Shown here: positions 24,276-35,279 of the stretch, in pieces
Layout of the letters: each line of letters opens with the position of its first letter
Position numbering within the stretch: the stretch's first letter is position 1
Assembly (NCBI RefSeq): GCF_000444875.1
Contig: NC_021985.1
Span: forward strand, 2,108,001-2,172,000
Source: Streptomyces collinus Tu 365
GTDB lineage: Bacteria; Actinomycetota; Actinomycetes; Streptomycetales; Streptomycetaceae
Reading direction: 5' to 3'
DNA length: 64,000 nt
Translations under genes and position numbers: made by a program
Notes under the pieces: generated by a model
Told to the model about the DNA's origin: nothing
Seen by the model: the letters and a program-made list of their open reading frames with translations, nothing else
The model's database searches: none

Positions 24276-25919
24276 TCAGGCCGACACCCGCGGCTGCACG
24301 GCCTCCCGCGGCGAGGGCACCCCCGCCTCGGCCGCGCGCTCCGCCGCTTCGCCCGGCCCGGCCTCCGCGGTCTCCTCGCCGCACTGCATGACCCGGGGCA
24401 GCCGCAGCGCCATCACGGCACCGAGCAGCAGCAGGCCCGCGCTCACCAGCAGGGTGACGTGGAGTCCGTGCACGAAGGAGTCCCGGGCGGCCCGGCGCAG
24501 CGCGGCCCCGGCGGACCCGCCCAGCCGCCCCGCCACGTCGTAGGCCTCGCCCAGCGAGTGGCCGGCCGCGGCCGAGGCGTGCGAGGGCACCCCGGGGACC
24601 GAGGCGAGGCCGGGGGCGTAGGACGCGTTCATCACGCTGCCCAGCAGGGCGATGCCGATCCCGGCGCCGAGCTGGTACGACGTCTCGCCGATCGCGGCGG
24701 CACCGCCGGCCTGCCCGGCGGGCGCCTCGCTCAGCATGGACTCGTAGGCCCCGAAGAGCGTGGTCTCCAGACCGAAGCCGAGGAGCACGAAGCCGAACAG
24801 CAGCAGGCCCGCGTCGTCGGCGGGGCCCATCGCCGTCAGGGTCAGGACCGCGGCGGCGGTGAGACAGAAGCCGAAGCAGACCATCCGGCGCGGCCCGAAG
24901 CGGCGCAGCATCCGGGCGCCCGCGAGGCCGGCCGCCATCGCGGCGACGGTCAGCGGCAGCAGTCTCAGACCCGTCTGGAGCGGCGAGAGGCCGAGGACCA
25001 GCTGGAGGTACTGGGCGGCGATCAGTTCGAGGCCCACCAGCGCGAGCATCGCCAGCACGATGCAGCCCACCGAGGTGCTGTAGGCGGGCCGGCGGAACAT
25101 CCGCAGATCGACCAGCGGGTGCGCGCGCCGCGCCTGGCGGCGCACGAACAGGACGATCAGCGTGCCGCCCAGCAGCAGCGGCACCAGGGTGAGCAGGCCG
25201 GCCACCGGCTCACCGCCGCCGAGCCGCTTCACCCCCAGCACCACCCCGAACAGTCCGCCCGCCGCCATCAGGGCGCCGACGACGTCCCAGGGGCCGTCGC
25301 GGTCGCCGCGCGACTCGGGCAGCAGCAGCCGTCCGACCGGCAGGCTGACCAGCATCAGCGGGATGTTGACGAGGAAGACCGAGCCCCACCAGAAGTGCTC
25401 CAGCAGGAAGCCGCCGAGCAGTGGCCCGACCGCCGCGCCGACGGCCGCGACCGCGCTCCAGATGCCGATGGCCAGCGCGCGTTCGCGCCGGTCGGGGAAG
25501 ACCTGGCGGAGGATCGACAGGGTGGCGGGCATGATCATGGCGCCGCCGACGCCGAGCAGCGCGCGGGCGAGGATCAGCGTCGGCGCGCTGGGCGCGAGGG
25601 CGGCCACCGCGGAGGCGACGCCGAACAGGGCGTAGCCGAGCAGCAGCACGCGTCTGCGGCCGATCCGGTCGCCCAGGGTGCCGAAGAGGATCAGCAGCGA
25701 GGCGCAGACCAGCGGGTAGACGTCGACGATCCAGAGCAGCTCCATGGCGCCGGGCCTGAGGTCCTCGGTGACGGCGGGGACCGCCACGTGCAGCACGGTC
25801 GCGTCGAGGGCGACGAGCAGCAGGCTGACGCAGAGGACGACGAGGACGACCCAGCGGTTGGCACCGGCCGCGGGCGCCCGACGGAGCGGCCGTACGGCAG
25901 CCGTGGTCGTCCCGGACAT
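24276..25919 (-). CDS. MFS multidrug exporter, DHA2 (EmrB/QacA) family, 547 aa
   Basis: Fourteen hydrophobic segments are expected. Motif C-like LDATVLHVAVPAVTEDL at TM1, motif A FGTLGDRIGRRRVLLLG after TM2, and antiporter motif GPLLGGFLLEHFWWGSVFLVN in TM5 are all visible. The protein should export drugs or metabolites by proton antiport. The C-terminal 40 residues are hydrophilic. ATG 25919 is preceded by GGGAGG. No regulator gene adjoins it; the 257-bp region upstream separates it from a divergent glycosyltransferase. Confidence 0.9.
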   Translation of the reverse strand: MSGTTTAAVRPLRRAPAAGANRWVVLVVLCVSLLLVALDATVLHVAVPAVTEDLRPGAMELLWIVDVYPLVCASLLILFGTLGDRIGRRRVLLLGYALFGVASAVAALAPSAPTLILARALLGVGGAMIMPATLSILRQVFPDRRERALAIGIWSAVAAVGAAVGPLLGGFLLEHFWWGSVFLVNIPLMLVSLPVGRLLLPESRGDRDGPWDVVGALMAAGGLFGVVLGVKRLGGGEPVAGLLTLVPLLLGGTLIVLFVRRQARRAHPLVDLRMFRRPAYSTSVGCIVLAMLALVGLELIAAQYLQLVLGLSPLQTGLRLLPLTVAAMAAGLAGARMLRRFGPRRMVCFGFCLTAAAVLTLTAMGPADDAGLLLFGFVLLGFGLETTLFGAYESMLSEAPAGQAGGAAAIGETSYQLGAGIGIALLGSVMNASYAPGLASVPGVPSHASAAAGHSLGEAYDVAGRLGGSAGAALRRAARDSFVHGLHVTLLVSAGLLLLGAVMALRLPRVMQCGEETAEAGPGEAAERAAEAGVPSPREAVQPRVSA

Positions 25920-26177
25920 GTACGTACCTCCCAGATGATCCCTCGCGTGCGGCGGATCGGCGGGGTGGGGATCCCCGTCGTACGGCCGGAGAGGAGCGGT
26001 GTCCCCGGCCCGCGCAAACCCACGCAGGTGACTCGCCAGCGTACGCGAGTCCTCCCTGGGGGCACGTGGCGGACCTCTCACACGCGGGACCCAACCCGTG
26101 TGGCGTACGCCACCCCGCACGGCCCTTGTCACGCCCGGCTGCCGGGGCGGTTTCGCGGCCGGTCGATAATCGGGCCC

Positions 26178-27500
26178 GTGACCGACCTTGCGACCCGCGC
26201 GGCCCCGCCCCGCACCCCACTCCCCCGCCGGGCCGCCCCGGCCCTGCTCGGGTACGTGGCGGTGCGCGCCCTGGGCCTCGTCGTGCTGGCCGGGTGGAGC
26301 GCGGCGCGCGGCAAGAGCGCCCACACCCTGCTCACCGCGCGCTGGGACTCGCTCTGGTACGCCCGGGTCGCCGGCCCGGGATACGGCTACGAGGTGCGGC
26401 TGCCGAACGGCGACGTCCACTCCGACCTGGCGTTCTTCCCGCTGCTGCCCTGGCTGGAGCGGCTGCTGCACGCGCTCGCGCCGCTGTCGTACGCGGATGC
26501 CGGCCTCGTCGTCTCCGTGCTCGCCTCGCTCGCGGCGGCCGCCGGGATCTTCGCGGTCGCGGAGCACGTGTACGGCGGCCGGGCCGGGGTCTGCGCGGTG
26601 CTGCTGTGGGCGGTGCTGCCGGTCGGGATCGTGCAGTCGATGGCGTACAGCGAGTCCCTGTTCACGGCGCTGGCGGCGTGGTCGCTGTACACGGTGCTGA
26701 CCGGCCGGTGGGTGGCCGCGGGCGCGCTCGCGGCGCTGGCCGGGCTGACCCGGCCGGTGGGGCTCGCGGTGGTGGCCGCGGTCTGGGCGACCGGCGTGAT
26801 CTCTTTCGTGCGGTATCGAAGCGCCCGGGACGCGCACGGCGCGCACGGCGGCGGTCACGCTCCCGAACCGGCGGTCGGAGTGCGCGCGGGGCGGTCGGCG
26901 CACACCGGGAGCGCGGGCGGGACCGCGCACGCCTCTTCCGCGTCGGGGGGCGCGCCGGTCGCCGCGCACGCCTCCGTCTCTTCGTCTCCGCCCCTCCGGT
27001 CACTCCCGTCACTCGTCGCCGGTCTGCTGATCGCCCCGCTGGGGGCCGCCGGTTACGTCCTGTGGGTCGGCCACCGCACCGGCGCGGGCCCGCTCGGCTA
27101 CCTCGACGTGCAGGCGGGCTGGCGCAACGGGTTCGACGGCGGGTACGCCTTCGCCCGTTTCGTCGCCGAGAAGTTCACGTCGTTCCCGTCGGCCCTCGCG
27201 GGCGCGGGCCTGATCGTCGGGGTGGCGCTGCTGATCCGGCTCTACGTGGCGTGCGTACGCCGGCGCCAGCCCGTGGCGCTGCTGGTGTACACCGGTGTCG
27301 TCCTGGCGCTCGCGCTGTGCGCGTCCAGCTACTTCGGTTCCAAGCCGCGGCTGCTGATGCCCGCCTTCCCGGTGCTGTTCCCGCTCGCCCGGACGCTGGC
27401 CCGGACCCGGACCTCAAGGGCGGTGCTGGTCACGGCCGGTGTGGCGGCGGCGAGCGCGGTCTACGGGGCGTTCTGGCTGAACGGCTCCGGACCGCCATGA
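26178..27500 (+). CDS. membrane mannosyltransferase-like protein (PIG-V/GT-C type), 440 aa
   Basis: A polytopic protein with an early luminal loop ARWDSLWYARVAGPGYGY carrying the conserved W-D-S/W-Y pattern of PIG-V-like GT-C enzymes, and LAFFPLLPWLERLLH after it. About ten membrane segments are visible. Between two of them (residues about 215-275) lies a His/Ala/Ser/Gly-rich low-complexity loop, probably a lineage-specific expansion. Lipid-linked sugar donor and extracellular acceptor are inferred, not shown. The GTG 26178 start was chosen as the membrane protein begins there; weak ribosome-binding site. Confidence 0.75.
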   Translation: MTDLATRAAPPRTPLPRRAAPALLGYVAVRALGLVVLAGWSAARGKSAHTLLTARWDSLWYARVAGPGYGYEVRLPNGDVHSDLAFFPLLPWLERLLHALAPLSYADAGLVVSVLASLAAAAGIFAVAEHVYGGRAGVCAVLLWAVLPVGIVQSMAYSESLFTALAAWSLYTVLTGRWVAAGALAALAGLTRPVGLAVVAAVWATGVISFVRYRSARDAHGAHGGGHAPEPAVGVRAGRSAHTGSAGGTAHASSASGGAPVAAHASVSSSPPLRSLPSLVAGLLIAPLGAAGYVLWVGHRTGAGPLGYLDVQAGWRNGFDGGYAFARFVAEKFTSFPSALAGAGLIVGVALLIRLYVACVRRRQPVALLVYTGVVLALALCASSYFGSKPRLLMPAFPVLFPLARTLARTRTSRAVLVTAGVAAASAVYGAFWLNGSGPP

Positions 27501-27737
27501 TCGACTCCGGCGGTCCGTGACGCTCCGGAGAATTCCACACCAGGGCCGGGTGAACGAATTCGTAAGGGCGATATAAACAACACCCGGCATGATCAAAGGA
27601 ATTGCACGAAGAACTCTCACCGGATTGCCGAATCCTGTGAATTCTGGCCTCTCCTGAGAGGTTTCCCACATCACATCGTCATCACAAAGACCCTGTTTCG
27701 ACCGGGAACACAGCTCACTCGCTGTAACGTCGATTGA

Positions 27738-28763
27738 GTGCGTACCGAACGAAACCTGACCCGGCGTCTGGACCGGGTCTTCGCCAGACTCGACCGTGAG
27801 CCGGAACGGCCGGCCCACATCGATGTGCCGAGGATGAGCCGGCACCGGGTCGTGCTGTTCACCGCGACCCTCGCCTTCTACCTGGCGATCGTGTGGGCCG
27901 TCGTGATCAGCTCCTGGCTGGTCCGGCTCGACTGGCAGGTCATGTTCTTCCGGCCGTACCAGCAGTGGCCGCAGATCCACGCCTTCCTCGACTACTACGT
28001 GGTGCTCGGCCAGCGCGGCCCCACCGCCGTGATGGTCGCGGCCTGGCTCGGCTGGCGCTCCTGGCGGCAGCACACGCTGCGCCCGCTGCTGACACTGGCC
28101 GCCTCCCTGCTGCTGCTCAACATCACGGTCGGTGCCGCCAAGCTCGGCATGGGACGGCTCGGTCCGCACTACGCGACCGTGATCGGCTCGAACGAGATGG
28201 GTCTCGGCGGCGATATATTTCCCAGCGGCCACACCGCCAACGCCGTGGTGACCTGGGGAATCCTGGCGTATCTGGCCTCCAGCCCGAGGGCCCGCCGCTG
28301 GCTGTCCGCCCTGTCGGCGGTCACCTCGCTCGGCGTCGGCCTCACCACCGTCTACCTCGGTACGCACTGGCTGAGCGACGTGCTGCTGGGCTGGGCCGCG
28401 GGGCTGCTGATCCTGCTCGCCCTGCCCTGGTTCGAGCCCCTGGTCACCAGGGCCGAGACCGGGCTCTTCGACCTGCGCGACCGCTGGCGCGCCCGCCGCG
28501 GCCGCACCGTGCCCGTGCCGCCCGTGCCCGTCACGCCGGTGGTCCTCAAGCCACGGACCGCCACCGCCGACCAGCACGCACCGGCCCGCGAGCCGGTGGC
28601 CTCGGGACGCGGCTCCCGGGCGCCGGCCCACCTGGCTCCCGGTCCGCACACGGCCCGTTCGGAGCGCACCCCGGTCACCCCGGCGGGCAGCCGCCGGCCG
28701 CCGCACGCCGACCGCGTGCCACGCGGCACCTCCCAGCCGGTCCGCCCGCTCACCGGCGGCTGA
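27738..28763 (+). CDS. PAP2-family phosphatase, membrane-bound, 341 aa
   Basis: Phosphatidic acid phosphatase 2 motifs: KLGMGRLGP near 135-143 (motif 1), FPSGHT with H165 (motif 2), and VYLGTHWLSDVLLG with H210 and D214 (motif 3). Five to six membrane segments span residues about 38-235. The C-terminal 110 residues are a cytoplasmic, Pro/Arg/Thr-rich tail. It likely dephosphorylates lipid phosphates or undecaprenyl pyrophosphate on the outer membrane face. The GTG start follows an A+T-richer 237-bp intergenic region that should hold the promoter. Confidence 0.88.
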   Translation: MRTERNLTRRLDRVFARLDREPERPAHIDVPRMSRHRVVLFTATLAFYLAIVWAVVISSWLVRLDWQVMFFRPYQQWPQIHAFLDYYVVLGQRGPTAVMVAAWLGWRSWRQHTLRPLLTLAASLLLLNITVGAAKLGMGRLGPHYATVIGSNEMGLGGDIFPSGHTANAVVTWGILAYLASSPRARRWLSALSAVTSLGVGLTTVYLGTHWLSDVLLGWAAGLLILLALPWFEPLVTRAETGLFDLRDRWRARRGRTVPVPPVPVTPVVLKPRTATADQHAPAREPVASGRGSRAPAHLAPGPHTARSERTPVTPAGSRRPPHADRVPRGTSQPVRPLTGG

Positions 28764-28811
28764 CCGGCCACCACGGCCACGGGGCCCGGTACGCACCACC
28801 CGCCCCGCCAT

Positions 28812-28853
28812 GACGAGGGCCCCGCTCCCGGTTCCGGGAGCGGGGCCCTCGTC
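28812..28853. terminator. perfect 20-bp bidirectional terminator
   Basis: GACGAGGGCCCCGCTCCCGG (28812-28831) pairs perfectly with its complement at 28834-28853 around a TT loop. It lies between the convergent PAP2 and I78 genes and can end both transcripts. Confidence 0.9.
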
Positions 28854-28870
28854 GTGCGCGTGCGGGCGGG

Positions 28871-29086
28871 TCAGCCCTTCCAGGCGCGCGCCACCCGGCC
28901 GTCGCGCACCTCGAAGTTGAGCCGGCCCACCCGGTACTCCATGGTGATGATCGCGCCCGGCGGCAGGGCCCGCACCGTCGACCAGCCGCGCTGCCGGGCG
29001 AGCCGCTCGGCGCCCTGGGCGTCGAGGCCGACGTACGCGTCGGGACTGTCCTGGGGCTCCGCCGGCGGAGTGGGATTCGATGCCAT
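28871..29086 (-). CDS. I78-family peptidase inhibitor-like protein, 71 aa
   Basis: The ending YRVGRLNFEVRDGRVARAWKG with the preceding PGAIITM segment is the I78 inhibitor fold (potato inhibitor I-like, with the reactive loop in the middle). No signal peptide is present: the N-terminus is Pro/Asp-rich (MASNPTPPAEPQDSPDAYVG), so it may act in the cytoplasm or leave the cell by other means. Length is typical. Target protease unknown. Confidence 0.78.
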   Translation of the reverse strand: MASNPTPPAEPQDSPDAYVGLDAQGAERLARQRGWSTVRALPPGAIITMEYRVGRLNFEVRDGRVARAWKG

Positions 29087-29426
29087 GCGGCCACGCTAGG
29101 CCGCATCGCCCGGTGACGGAAGCGCAGCCCGTGATCGGCGCCCCGTCATCCCCCGGTCACACTTCTGTCACAGCTTCCCGGCGCCGGATACCGTCGAACT
29201 GCGTCACACGTACGGGGGTTTCCGTTCACCGGACGCGGGTATTCGAACAGGATTTCCGCGTGCCGGAGCGTGGCCCCGGAATATCCGGCGGGAAGGACGG
29301 GGGCGCGGCCCGCGGCCGGGGTTCGGGACCGGTTATCCCGTGGAATCGGCCGGAATCGGCCCCCCTGCCGGGCGAACTGACGCCGCATGGGAAATAGCCG
29401 GATTCCGCACCCGCCCCGCGCGGACG
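29087..29426. other. 340-bp intergenic region
   Basis: Between the start of the I78 gene and the stop of the WYL regulator, both on the minus strand. It should contain the I78 promoter. No open frame with a credible start, no strong hairpin and no recognisable RNA was found. Confidence 0.5.
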
Positions 29427-30416
29427 TCAGCCCGCGGCCGGCCGGGCCGTGCTCCGCTCCAGAGCGGCGTCGAGGCGGTCCCGGAGCGTCCTGACGGCCT
29501 CGGTCAGCCCGGCCGGCTCCAGCACCTCGAAGGGCAGGCCCAGGAGCATGATGTGAACCACCATCACGTCCAGGTTCGGCGCCCCGCTGCGCAGGACGCA
29601 GGCGTGCTCCCCGTCGGGCTCCAGGGTCCCGGCGGACGGCGAGACCCGCTCGGCGGCCTCGTGCAGCGGCACCAGCAGCCGGACGGCGGAGTGGGTGGCG
29701 TACGCGCGCGTGGAGACACCCCGCGAGACATGGGCGGCGAGGTCCTCGGCCGGTCCCTCGCGCGGGGTGAAGCGCGGGCCGTGCGGCGGCTTCGGCGTGA
29801 TGCGGTCGACGCGGAAGGTCCGCCAGTCCTCCCGGTCCACGTCCCAGGCGACCAGGTACCAGCGCCGCTCGGTGCACACCAGCCGGTGCGGCTCGACGGT
29901 ACGGCGGCCGGCCACACCCTCGTGAGTGCGGTACTCGAAGCGCAGCCGCTCGGCGTCCCGGCACAGGTGGGCGAGCTCGGTGAGCAGGGCCGGCTCGACG
30001 GGTGACACCGGCGGGCCGTCGCGCAGCATCGGCACGGTGAACGCGTTGAGCGCGCTCACCCGGTGCCGCAGCCGGTCCGGCAGCACCTGCTCCAGCTTGG
30101 CGAGGGCGCGTACGGAGCTCTCGCCGATGCCCTCGATGCCCTGCCCCGCCGCGGTGCGCAGGCCGACCGCCACGGCGACGGCCTCGTCGTCGTCGAGCAG
30201 CAGCGGGGGCAGCCGGGCGCCCGCACCGAGCTGGTAGCCGCCGCCGGTGCCGGGGCTCGCGTTGACCGGGTAGCCCAGCTCGCGCAGCCGGTCCACGTCG
30301 CGGCGGACGGTGCGCGCGGTGACGCCGAGCCGTTCGGCGAGGTCGGCCCCCGACCACTCGCGGTGGGCCTGGAGGAGCGAGAGCAGACGCAGCAGCCGTG
30401 CCGAGGTCTCCAACAT
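29427..30416 (-). CDS. WYL-domain transcriptional regulator (YafY type), 329 aa
   Basis: An N-terminal HTH_11 (LLSLLQAHREWSGADLAERL, VTARTVRRDVDRLRELG, residues about 8-58) is followed by a WYL domain around RRWYLVAWDVDREDWRTFRV (about 180-210) and a C-terminal WCX extension. Such proteins sense ligands, often nucleic acid or nucleotides, through the WYL pocket, and are common in DNA-damage and defence regulation; here no target gene adjoins. It may regulate itself. ATG 30416. Length normal. Confidence 0.87.
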   Translation of the reverse strand: MLETSARLLRLLSLLQAHREWSGADLAERLGVTARTVRRDVDRLRELGYPVNASPGTGGGYQLGAGARLPPLLLDDDEAVAVAVGLRTAAGQGIEGIGESSVRALAKLEQVLPDRLRHRVSALNAFTVPMLRDGPPVSPVEPALLTELAHLCRDAERLRFEYRTHEGVAGRRTVEPHRLVCTERRWYLVAWDVDREDWRTFRVDRITPKPPHGPRFTPREGPAEDLAAHVSRGVSTRAYATHSAVRLLVPLHEAAERVSPSAGTLEPDGEHACVLRSGAPNLDVMVVHIMLLGLPFEVLEPAGLTEAVRTLRDRLDAALERSTARPAAG

Positions 30417-30492
30417 GCGGCCGAGTCTGCCAGCCGATGCGGACAGCCGCTGTCCTCGTCGGGACAGCGGCTGCCGGGATGCGGACCGTCGC

Positions 30493-31682
<1,190 letters not shown>

Positions 31683-32477
31683 GTGCCGCGCATGCTCGAC
31701 GTGAGTGACGCCGTACGCGCCGAGATCGGCGACGAAGAAGCCGACCGGCTGCTCGCCGGAGAGAACGCCCCGGGCAGTTACGACTGCACGTCCTGCCGCA
31801 CCCCGGGCGACTCCGAGCAGGAGCGCACCAGCACCGTTCTGTTCGTCGGTGACGAGACCGCCGTCCTCGCGTTCGCCCACGCCGGGTGCCTGCCCTCCCA
31901 GGTCGTCCAGGTCACCGAGGAGCAGCTGCAGGGCGCCGTACGCTCCATCGGCGGCACCGGCGGCGACCTGGCCACGGGCGGCACGCCGCAGCGGCCCGTG
32001 CCCGAGCAGGCCGTACTCGGCGTGACCAGCGGACTCGTGCTGGTCGAGGGCGAGCTGCACCCCGCGCTGGTGGTCGAGCCGACGGCGCCGATCGTGCGAC
32101 CCGGCTCCACCGGGGTGGGCGACGACTTCCTCCCGCTCCTCATCGAGCAGGGCTTCATGCCGGTGACCGAGCTGGTGTCCGTGCCGCCGGTGCTGCACGG
32201 CTGGTCGGTGCTGCTCGCCGTCGGCCAGCTGCACGCGGTGCTGCAGCCGGGCCCGGGCGGCGGCCAGCCCGTGGCCTGGTGGCAGGCGCACCAGCCGCTG
32301 CAGGTCACGGACAGCTGGCGGGCCGCCGCCAACAAGCACCAGCAGGTGCTGATGTTCGCGGCCCCGGTGGGCTCCATCGGGCGCCAGCCCCGTGAGGACC
32401 TGCTGCGCGAGGCCCTGGACAGGGCGGCGGCCAACGGCAAGCTGGTCGCGGCGGCGCTGCCGCTCGCGGGCACCTGA
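31683..32477 (+). CDS. conserved-looking hypothetical protein, 264 aa
   Basis: GTG 31683 follows GAGGGAG with a good gap; ATG 31692 is an alternative. The protein starts VPRMLDVSDAVRAEIGDEEA and has an early Cys pair YDCTSCRTPGD (about 33-43) that could bind metal, a mixed alpha/beta body and no signal peptide or membrane segment. The coding bias is strong. I do not recognise a named domain. It is divergent from the Rpf gene. Confidence 0.65.
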   Translation: MPRMLDVSDAVRAEIGDEEADRLLAGENAPGSYDCTSCRTPGDSEQERTSTVLFVGDETAVLAFAHAGCLPSQVVQVTEEQLQGAVRSIGGTGGDLATGGTPQRPVPEQAVLGVTSGLVLVEGELHPALVVEPTAPIVRPGSTGVGDDFLPLLIEQGFMPVTELVSVPPVLHGWSVLLAVGQLHAVLQPGPGGGQPVAWWQAHQPLQVTDSWRAAANKHQQVLMFAAPVGSIGRQPREDLLREALDRAAANGKLVAAALPLAGT

Positions 32478-32577
32478 GCACCGGCCGGGACGCAGGTGGC
32501 GCCGGAAACCCGGCGCCACCCTCCCAAAAGCCGCGCATCGGCCGCATCCCTTACGGGCTGCCGTCGTTTGGACATAC

Positions 32578-32967
32578 GTGCACGCATACGACACCCCTCC
32601 TCCCCGCCGGTCCCCCTACTCCTCCATCCCGTCCGCACGGGCGGGCCAGGAGCCGGTCGGCAGCGCGTCCGCAACGCCGATCTACGACTCCCTCTACGCG
32701 GAGTGGGTCAGGACCTTCCGCACGCTGCCGGGTGACCGCAGCGGCGAGGAGGAGCTGGGGTTCAGTGCCTTCGGGATCGCCCCGCACAGCACCGGCTCGT
32801 ACCGGGCCAACTACAGCGCCTACAGCGCGGGGGCGTACAGCGCCCGGCAGGGCAGCGGCCAGCAGCAGGCGCAGTGGCAGCGGATCGGCACCCTGGGGCG
32901 GTCCCAGGAGACCGGGATGCACCATGTCCCGGCGGCGCTGCCGCCCGGTCCGCGCCGGGGCGCGTGA
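32578..32967 (+). CDS. hypothetical protein, Ser/Tyr/Gln-rich, 129 aa
   Basis: GTG 32578 opens a 130-codon frame. The middle contains ATPIYDSLYAEWVRTFRTLPG, which resembles short Streptomyces proteins with a TPIYDSL motif (DUF6643-like, recalled, uncertain). The rest is low complexity: a Ser/Pro N-terminus, an YSAYSAGAYSARQG repeat-like patch and a Gln-rich stretch. Probably unstructured apart from the motif. A strong terminator follows 20 bp after the stop. Confidence 0.6.
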   Translation: MHAYDTPPPRRSPYSSIPSARAGQEPVGSASATPIYDSLYAEWVRTFRTLPGDRSGEEELGFSAFGIAPHSTGSYRANYSAYSAGAYSARQGSGQQQAQWQRIGTLGRSQETGMHHVPAALPPGPRRGA

Positions 32968-32986
32968 CCCGCGGGACGTGACGTAC

Positions 32987-33026
32987 GGCGAAGGGCGGCC
33001 CCCACACCGGGGGGCCGCCCTTCGCC
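32987..33026. terminator. bidirectional terminator between the hypothetical gene and der
   Basis: GGCGAAGGGCGGCCCCC (32987-33003) pairs perfectly with GGGGGCCGCCCTTCGCC (33010-33026), 17 bp with a 6-base loop. It serves the convergent genes on both sides. Confidence 0.88.
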
Positions 33027-33067
33027 GTCGTGCCGCCGGCGCCTGGGGCGCCGGCGGTCTCCTCCTG

Positions 33068-34549
33068 CTACTTCTTCTTCGTGCCGCGCTTCTCGCGCAC
33101 CCGCACCGAGATGTGGATCGGGGTGCCCTCGAAGCCGAACTCCTCGCGCAGCCGGCGCTCGATGAAGCGCCGGTAGCCCGCCTCGATGAAGCCGGAGGCG
33201 AACAGGACGAACCGCGGGGGCTTGGTGCCGGCCTGGGTGCCGAACAGGATGCGCGGCTGCTTGCCGCCACGGACCGGGTGCGGGTGGGCCGAGACCAGCT
33301 CGCCGAGGAAGGCGTTCAGCCGGCCGGTGGGGACACGGGTCTCCCAGCCGTCGAGGGCGGTCTCGATCGCCGGGACCAGCTTCTCCATGTGCCGGCCGGT
33401 GCGGGCCGAGACGTTGACCCGGGGCGCCCAGGCGACCTGGCCCAGCTCGGTCTCGATCTCCCGCTCCAGGTAGTAGCGGCGCTCCTCGTCGAGGGTGTCC
33501 CACTTGTTGAAGGCGAGGACGATCGCGCGGCCCGCTTCCACGGCCATGGTGACGATGCGCTGGTCCTGGACCGAGATGTTCTCGGACGCGTCGATCAGGA
33601 TGACGGCCAGCTCGGCCTTCTCGACGGCGGCCGCGGTGCGCAGCGAGGCGTAGTAGTCGGCGCCCTGCTGGAGGTGGACGCGCTTGCGGATGCCCGCCGT
33701 GTCGACGAACTTCCAGGTCACGCCGCCCAGTTCGATCAGCTCGTCGACCGGGTCGCGGGTGGTGCCCGCCATCTCGTTGACGACGACGCGCTCCTCGCCG
33801 GCCACCTTGTTCAGCAGCGAGGACTTGCCGACGTTCGGGCGGCCGATGAGCGCGATGCGGCGCGGGCCGCCGACGGCGGTGCCGAAGCTCTGCTCGGGCG
33901 CCTCGGGGAGCGCCTCGAGGACGGCGTCCAGCATGTCGCCGGTGCCGCGGCCGTGCAGCGCGGAGACCGGGTGCGGCTCGCCGAGGCCCAGGCTCCACAG
34001 ATAGGAGGCGTCGGCCTCGCCGCTCGGGCCGTCGACCTTGTTGGCGCACAGCACGACCGGCTTGCCGGCCTTGCGCAGCAGCCGGACGACGGCCTCGTCG
34101 GTGTCGGTGGCGCCGACCTTGGCGTCCACGACGAAGACGACCGCGTCGGCCGCCTCGATCGCGTACTCGGCCTGGGCGGCCACGGAGGCGTCGATGCCGA
34201 GGACGTCCTGCTCCCAGCCGCCGGTGTCGACGACCTTGAAGCGGCGGCCCGCCCACTCGGCCTCGTAGGTGACGCGGTCGCGGGTGACGCCGGGCTTGTC
34301 CTCCACGACGGCCTCGCGCCGGCCGATGATCCGGTTGACGAGCGTCGACTTGCCGACGTTCGGCCGGCCGACGACGGCGAGGACCGGGAGCGGTCCGTGG
34401 CCGGCCGCCTCGATGGCGCCCTCGACGTCCTGGAGGTCGAAGCCCTCCTCCGCGGCGAGCTCCATGAACTCCGCGTACTCGGCGTCGCCGAGCGCCCCGT
34501 GCTCGTACTCGTGCTCGGCCGAGCCTTCGGGCTGGATGTGGTCGCTCAT
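33068..34549 (-). CDS. der: ribosome-assembly GTPase Der (EngA), 493 aa
   Basis: Two GTPase domains in tandem: GRPNVGKST with NKVD in the first, [17 protein letters not shown] and NKWD in the second, then a KH-like C-terminal domain and a Lys-rich end (KRGTKKK). Der acts in maturation of the 50S ribosomal subunit. An acidic N-terminal extension (about 1-55) is usual in actinomycetes. ATG 34549 is preferred to readings starting at 34618, which only add unrelated residues. It lies 76 bp after plsC. Confidence 0.95.
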   Translation of the reverse strand: MSDHIQPEGSAEHEYEHGALGDAEYAEFMELAAEEGFDLQDVEGAIEAAGHGPLPVLAVVGRPNVGKSTLVNRIIGRREAVVEDKPGVTRDRVTYEAEWAGRRFKVVDTGGWEQDVLGIDASVAAQAEYAIEAADAVVFVVDAKVGATDTDEAVVRLLRKAGKPVVLCANKVDGPSGEADASYLWSLGLGEPHPVSALHGRGTGDMLDAVLEALPEAPEQSFGTAVGGPRRIALIGRPNVGKSSLLNKVAGEERVVVNEMAGTTRDPVDELIELGGVTWKFVDTAGIRKRVHLQQGADYYASLRTAAAVEKAELAVILIDASENISVQDQRIVTMAVEAGRAIVLAFNKWDTLDEERRYYLEREIETELGQVAWAPRVNVSARTGRHMEKLVPAIETALDGWETRVPTGRLNAFLGELVSAHPHPVRGGKQPRILFGTQAGTKPPRFVLFASGFIEAGYRRFIERRLREEFGFEGTPIHISVRVREKRGTKKK

Positions 34550-34625
34550 GAAGTCCGTACCTCGTCGTTCATCGTGGTGATCGGTGGAACGACCCTTTTG
34601 GGCTGATCCACTACTCAAGTGTCGC

Positions 34626-35279
34626 CTAGCGCCCGGTCAGGCGCCTGGCGTTTTCCAGGTGGCTGGTGAGCTGCTTCTGGATGCGCTCGGTCGCCTCGTC
34701 CAGCGCCCGGCGGGTGCGCCGCCCACTGCCGTCGCCCGCCTCGAACGGGTCGCCGAAGACGACGTCGACGCGGGAGCGCAGCGGGGGCAGCCCCTTGACC
34801 ATCCGTCCCGGCCGGTCGGAGCTTCCGAGGACGGCCACGGGCACGATCGGCGCCCCGCTGCGGACCGCGAAGTAGGCGAGACCGGCCCGCAGGGAGGCGA
34901 AGTCGCCCTCGCCCCGGGTGCCCTCGGGGAAGATGCCGAGCACTCCCCCGTTCTCCAGAACGCCGAGCGCCTGGCCGATGGCCGCGCGGTCCGCGGACGC
35001 GCGGTCCACCTTCAGCTGGCCGATCCCGCTCAGGAAGGCGCCCAGCGGGCCGACGAACGCCTCCTTCTTGATCAGGAAGTGCGTCGGCCGGGGGGCCACG
35101 CCCATCACCATCGGTCCGTCGATGTTGTGGGAGTGGTTCACGGCGAGGATCGCCGGACCGGTGGCGGGCATCCGCCAGGCGCCCAGCACACGCGGCTTCC
35201 ACAGCCCGAACATCAGCCCGACGCCGATGCGCCGGCCGACCTCGGCACCCCGCTCCGTGGGCGGGGACGGAAGGCTCAC
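34626..35279 (-). CDS. plsC: 1-acyl-sn-glycerol-3-phosphate acyltransferase-type protein (PlsC), 217 aa
   Basis: The HX4D motif is NHSHNID (H49, D54), and the glycerol-phosphate binding motif is [10 protein letters not shown] near 115. It should acylate lysophosphatidate in membrane lipid synthesis. GTG 35279 overlaps the cmk stop by 4 bases (GTGA), so translation is coupled. The tyrA-cmk-plsC-der order is a conserved actinobacterial cluster. Confidence 0.9.
   Translation of the reverse strand: MSLPSPPTERGAEVGRRIGVGLMFGLWKPRVLGAWRMPATGPAILAVNHSHNIDGPMVMGVAPRPTHFLIKKEAFVGPLGAFLSGIGQLKVDRASADRAAIGQALGVLENGGVLGIFPEGTRGEGDFASLRAGLAYFAVRSGAPIVPVAVLGSSDRPGRMVKGLPPLRSRVDVVFGDPFEAGDGSGRRTRRALDEATERIQKQLTSHLENARRLTGR

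Noticed and set aside
23016..26177. Upstream extension of the mannosyltransferase-like gene over gcdH and the MFS exporter
   Set aside because: The extension is low-complexity antisense sequence; membrane-protein sequence begins only at GTG 26178.
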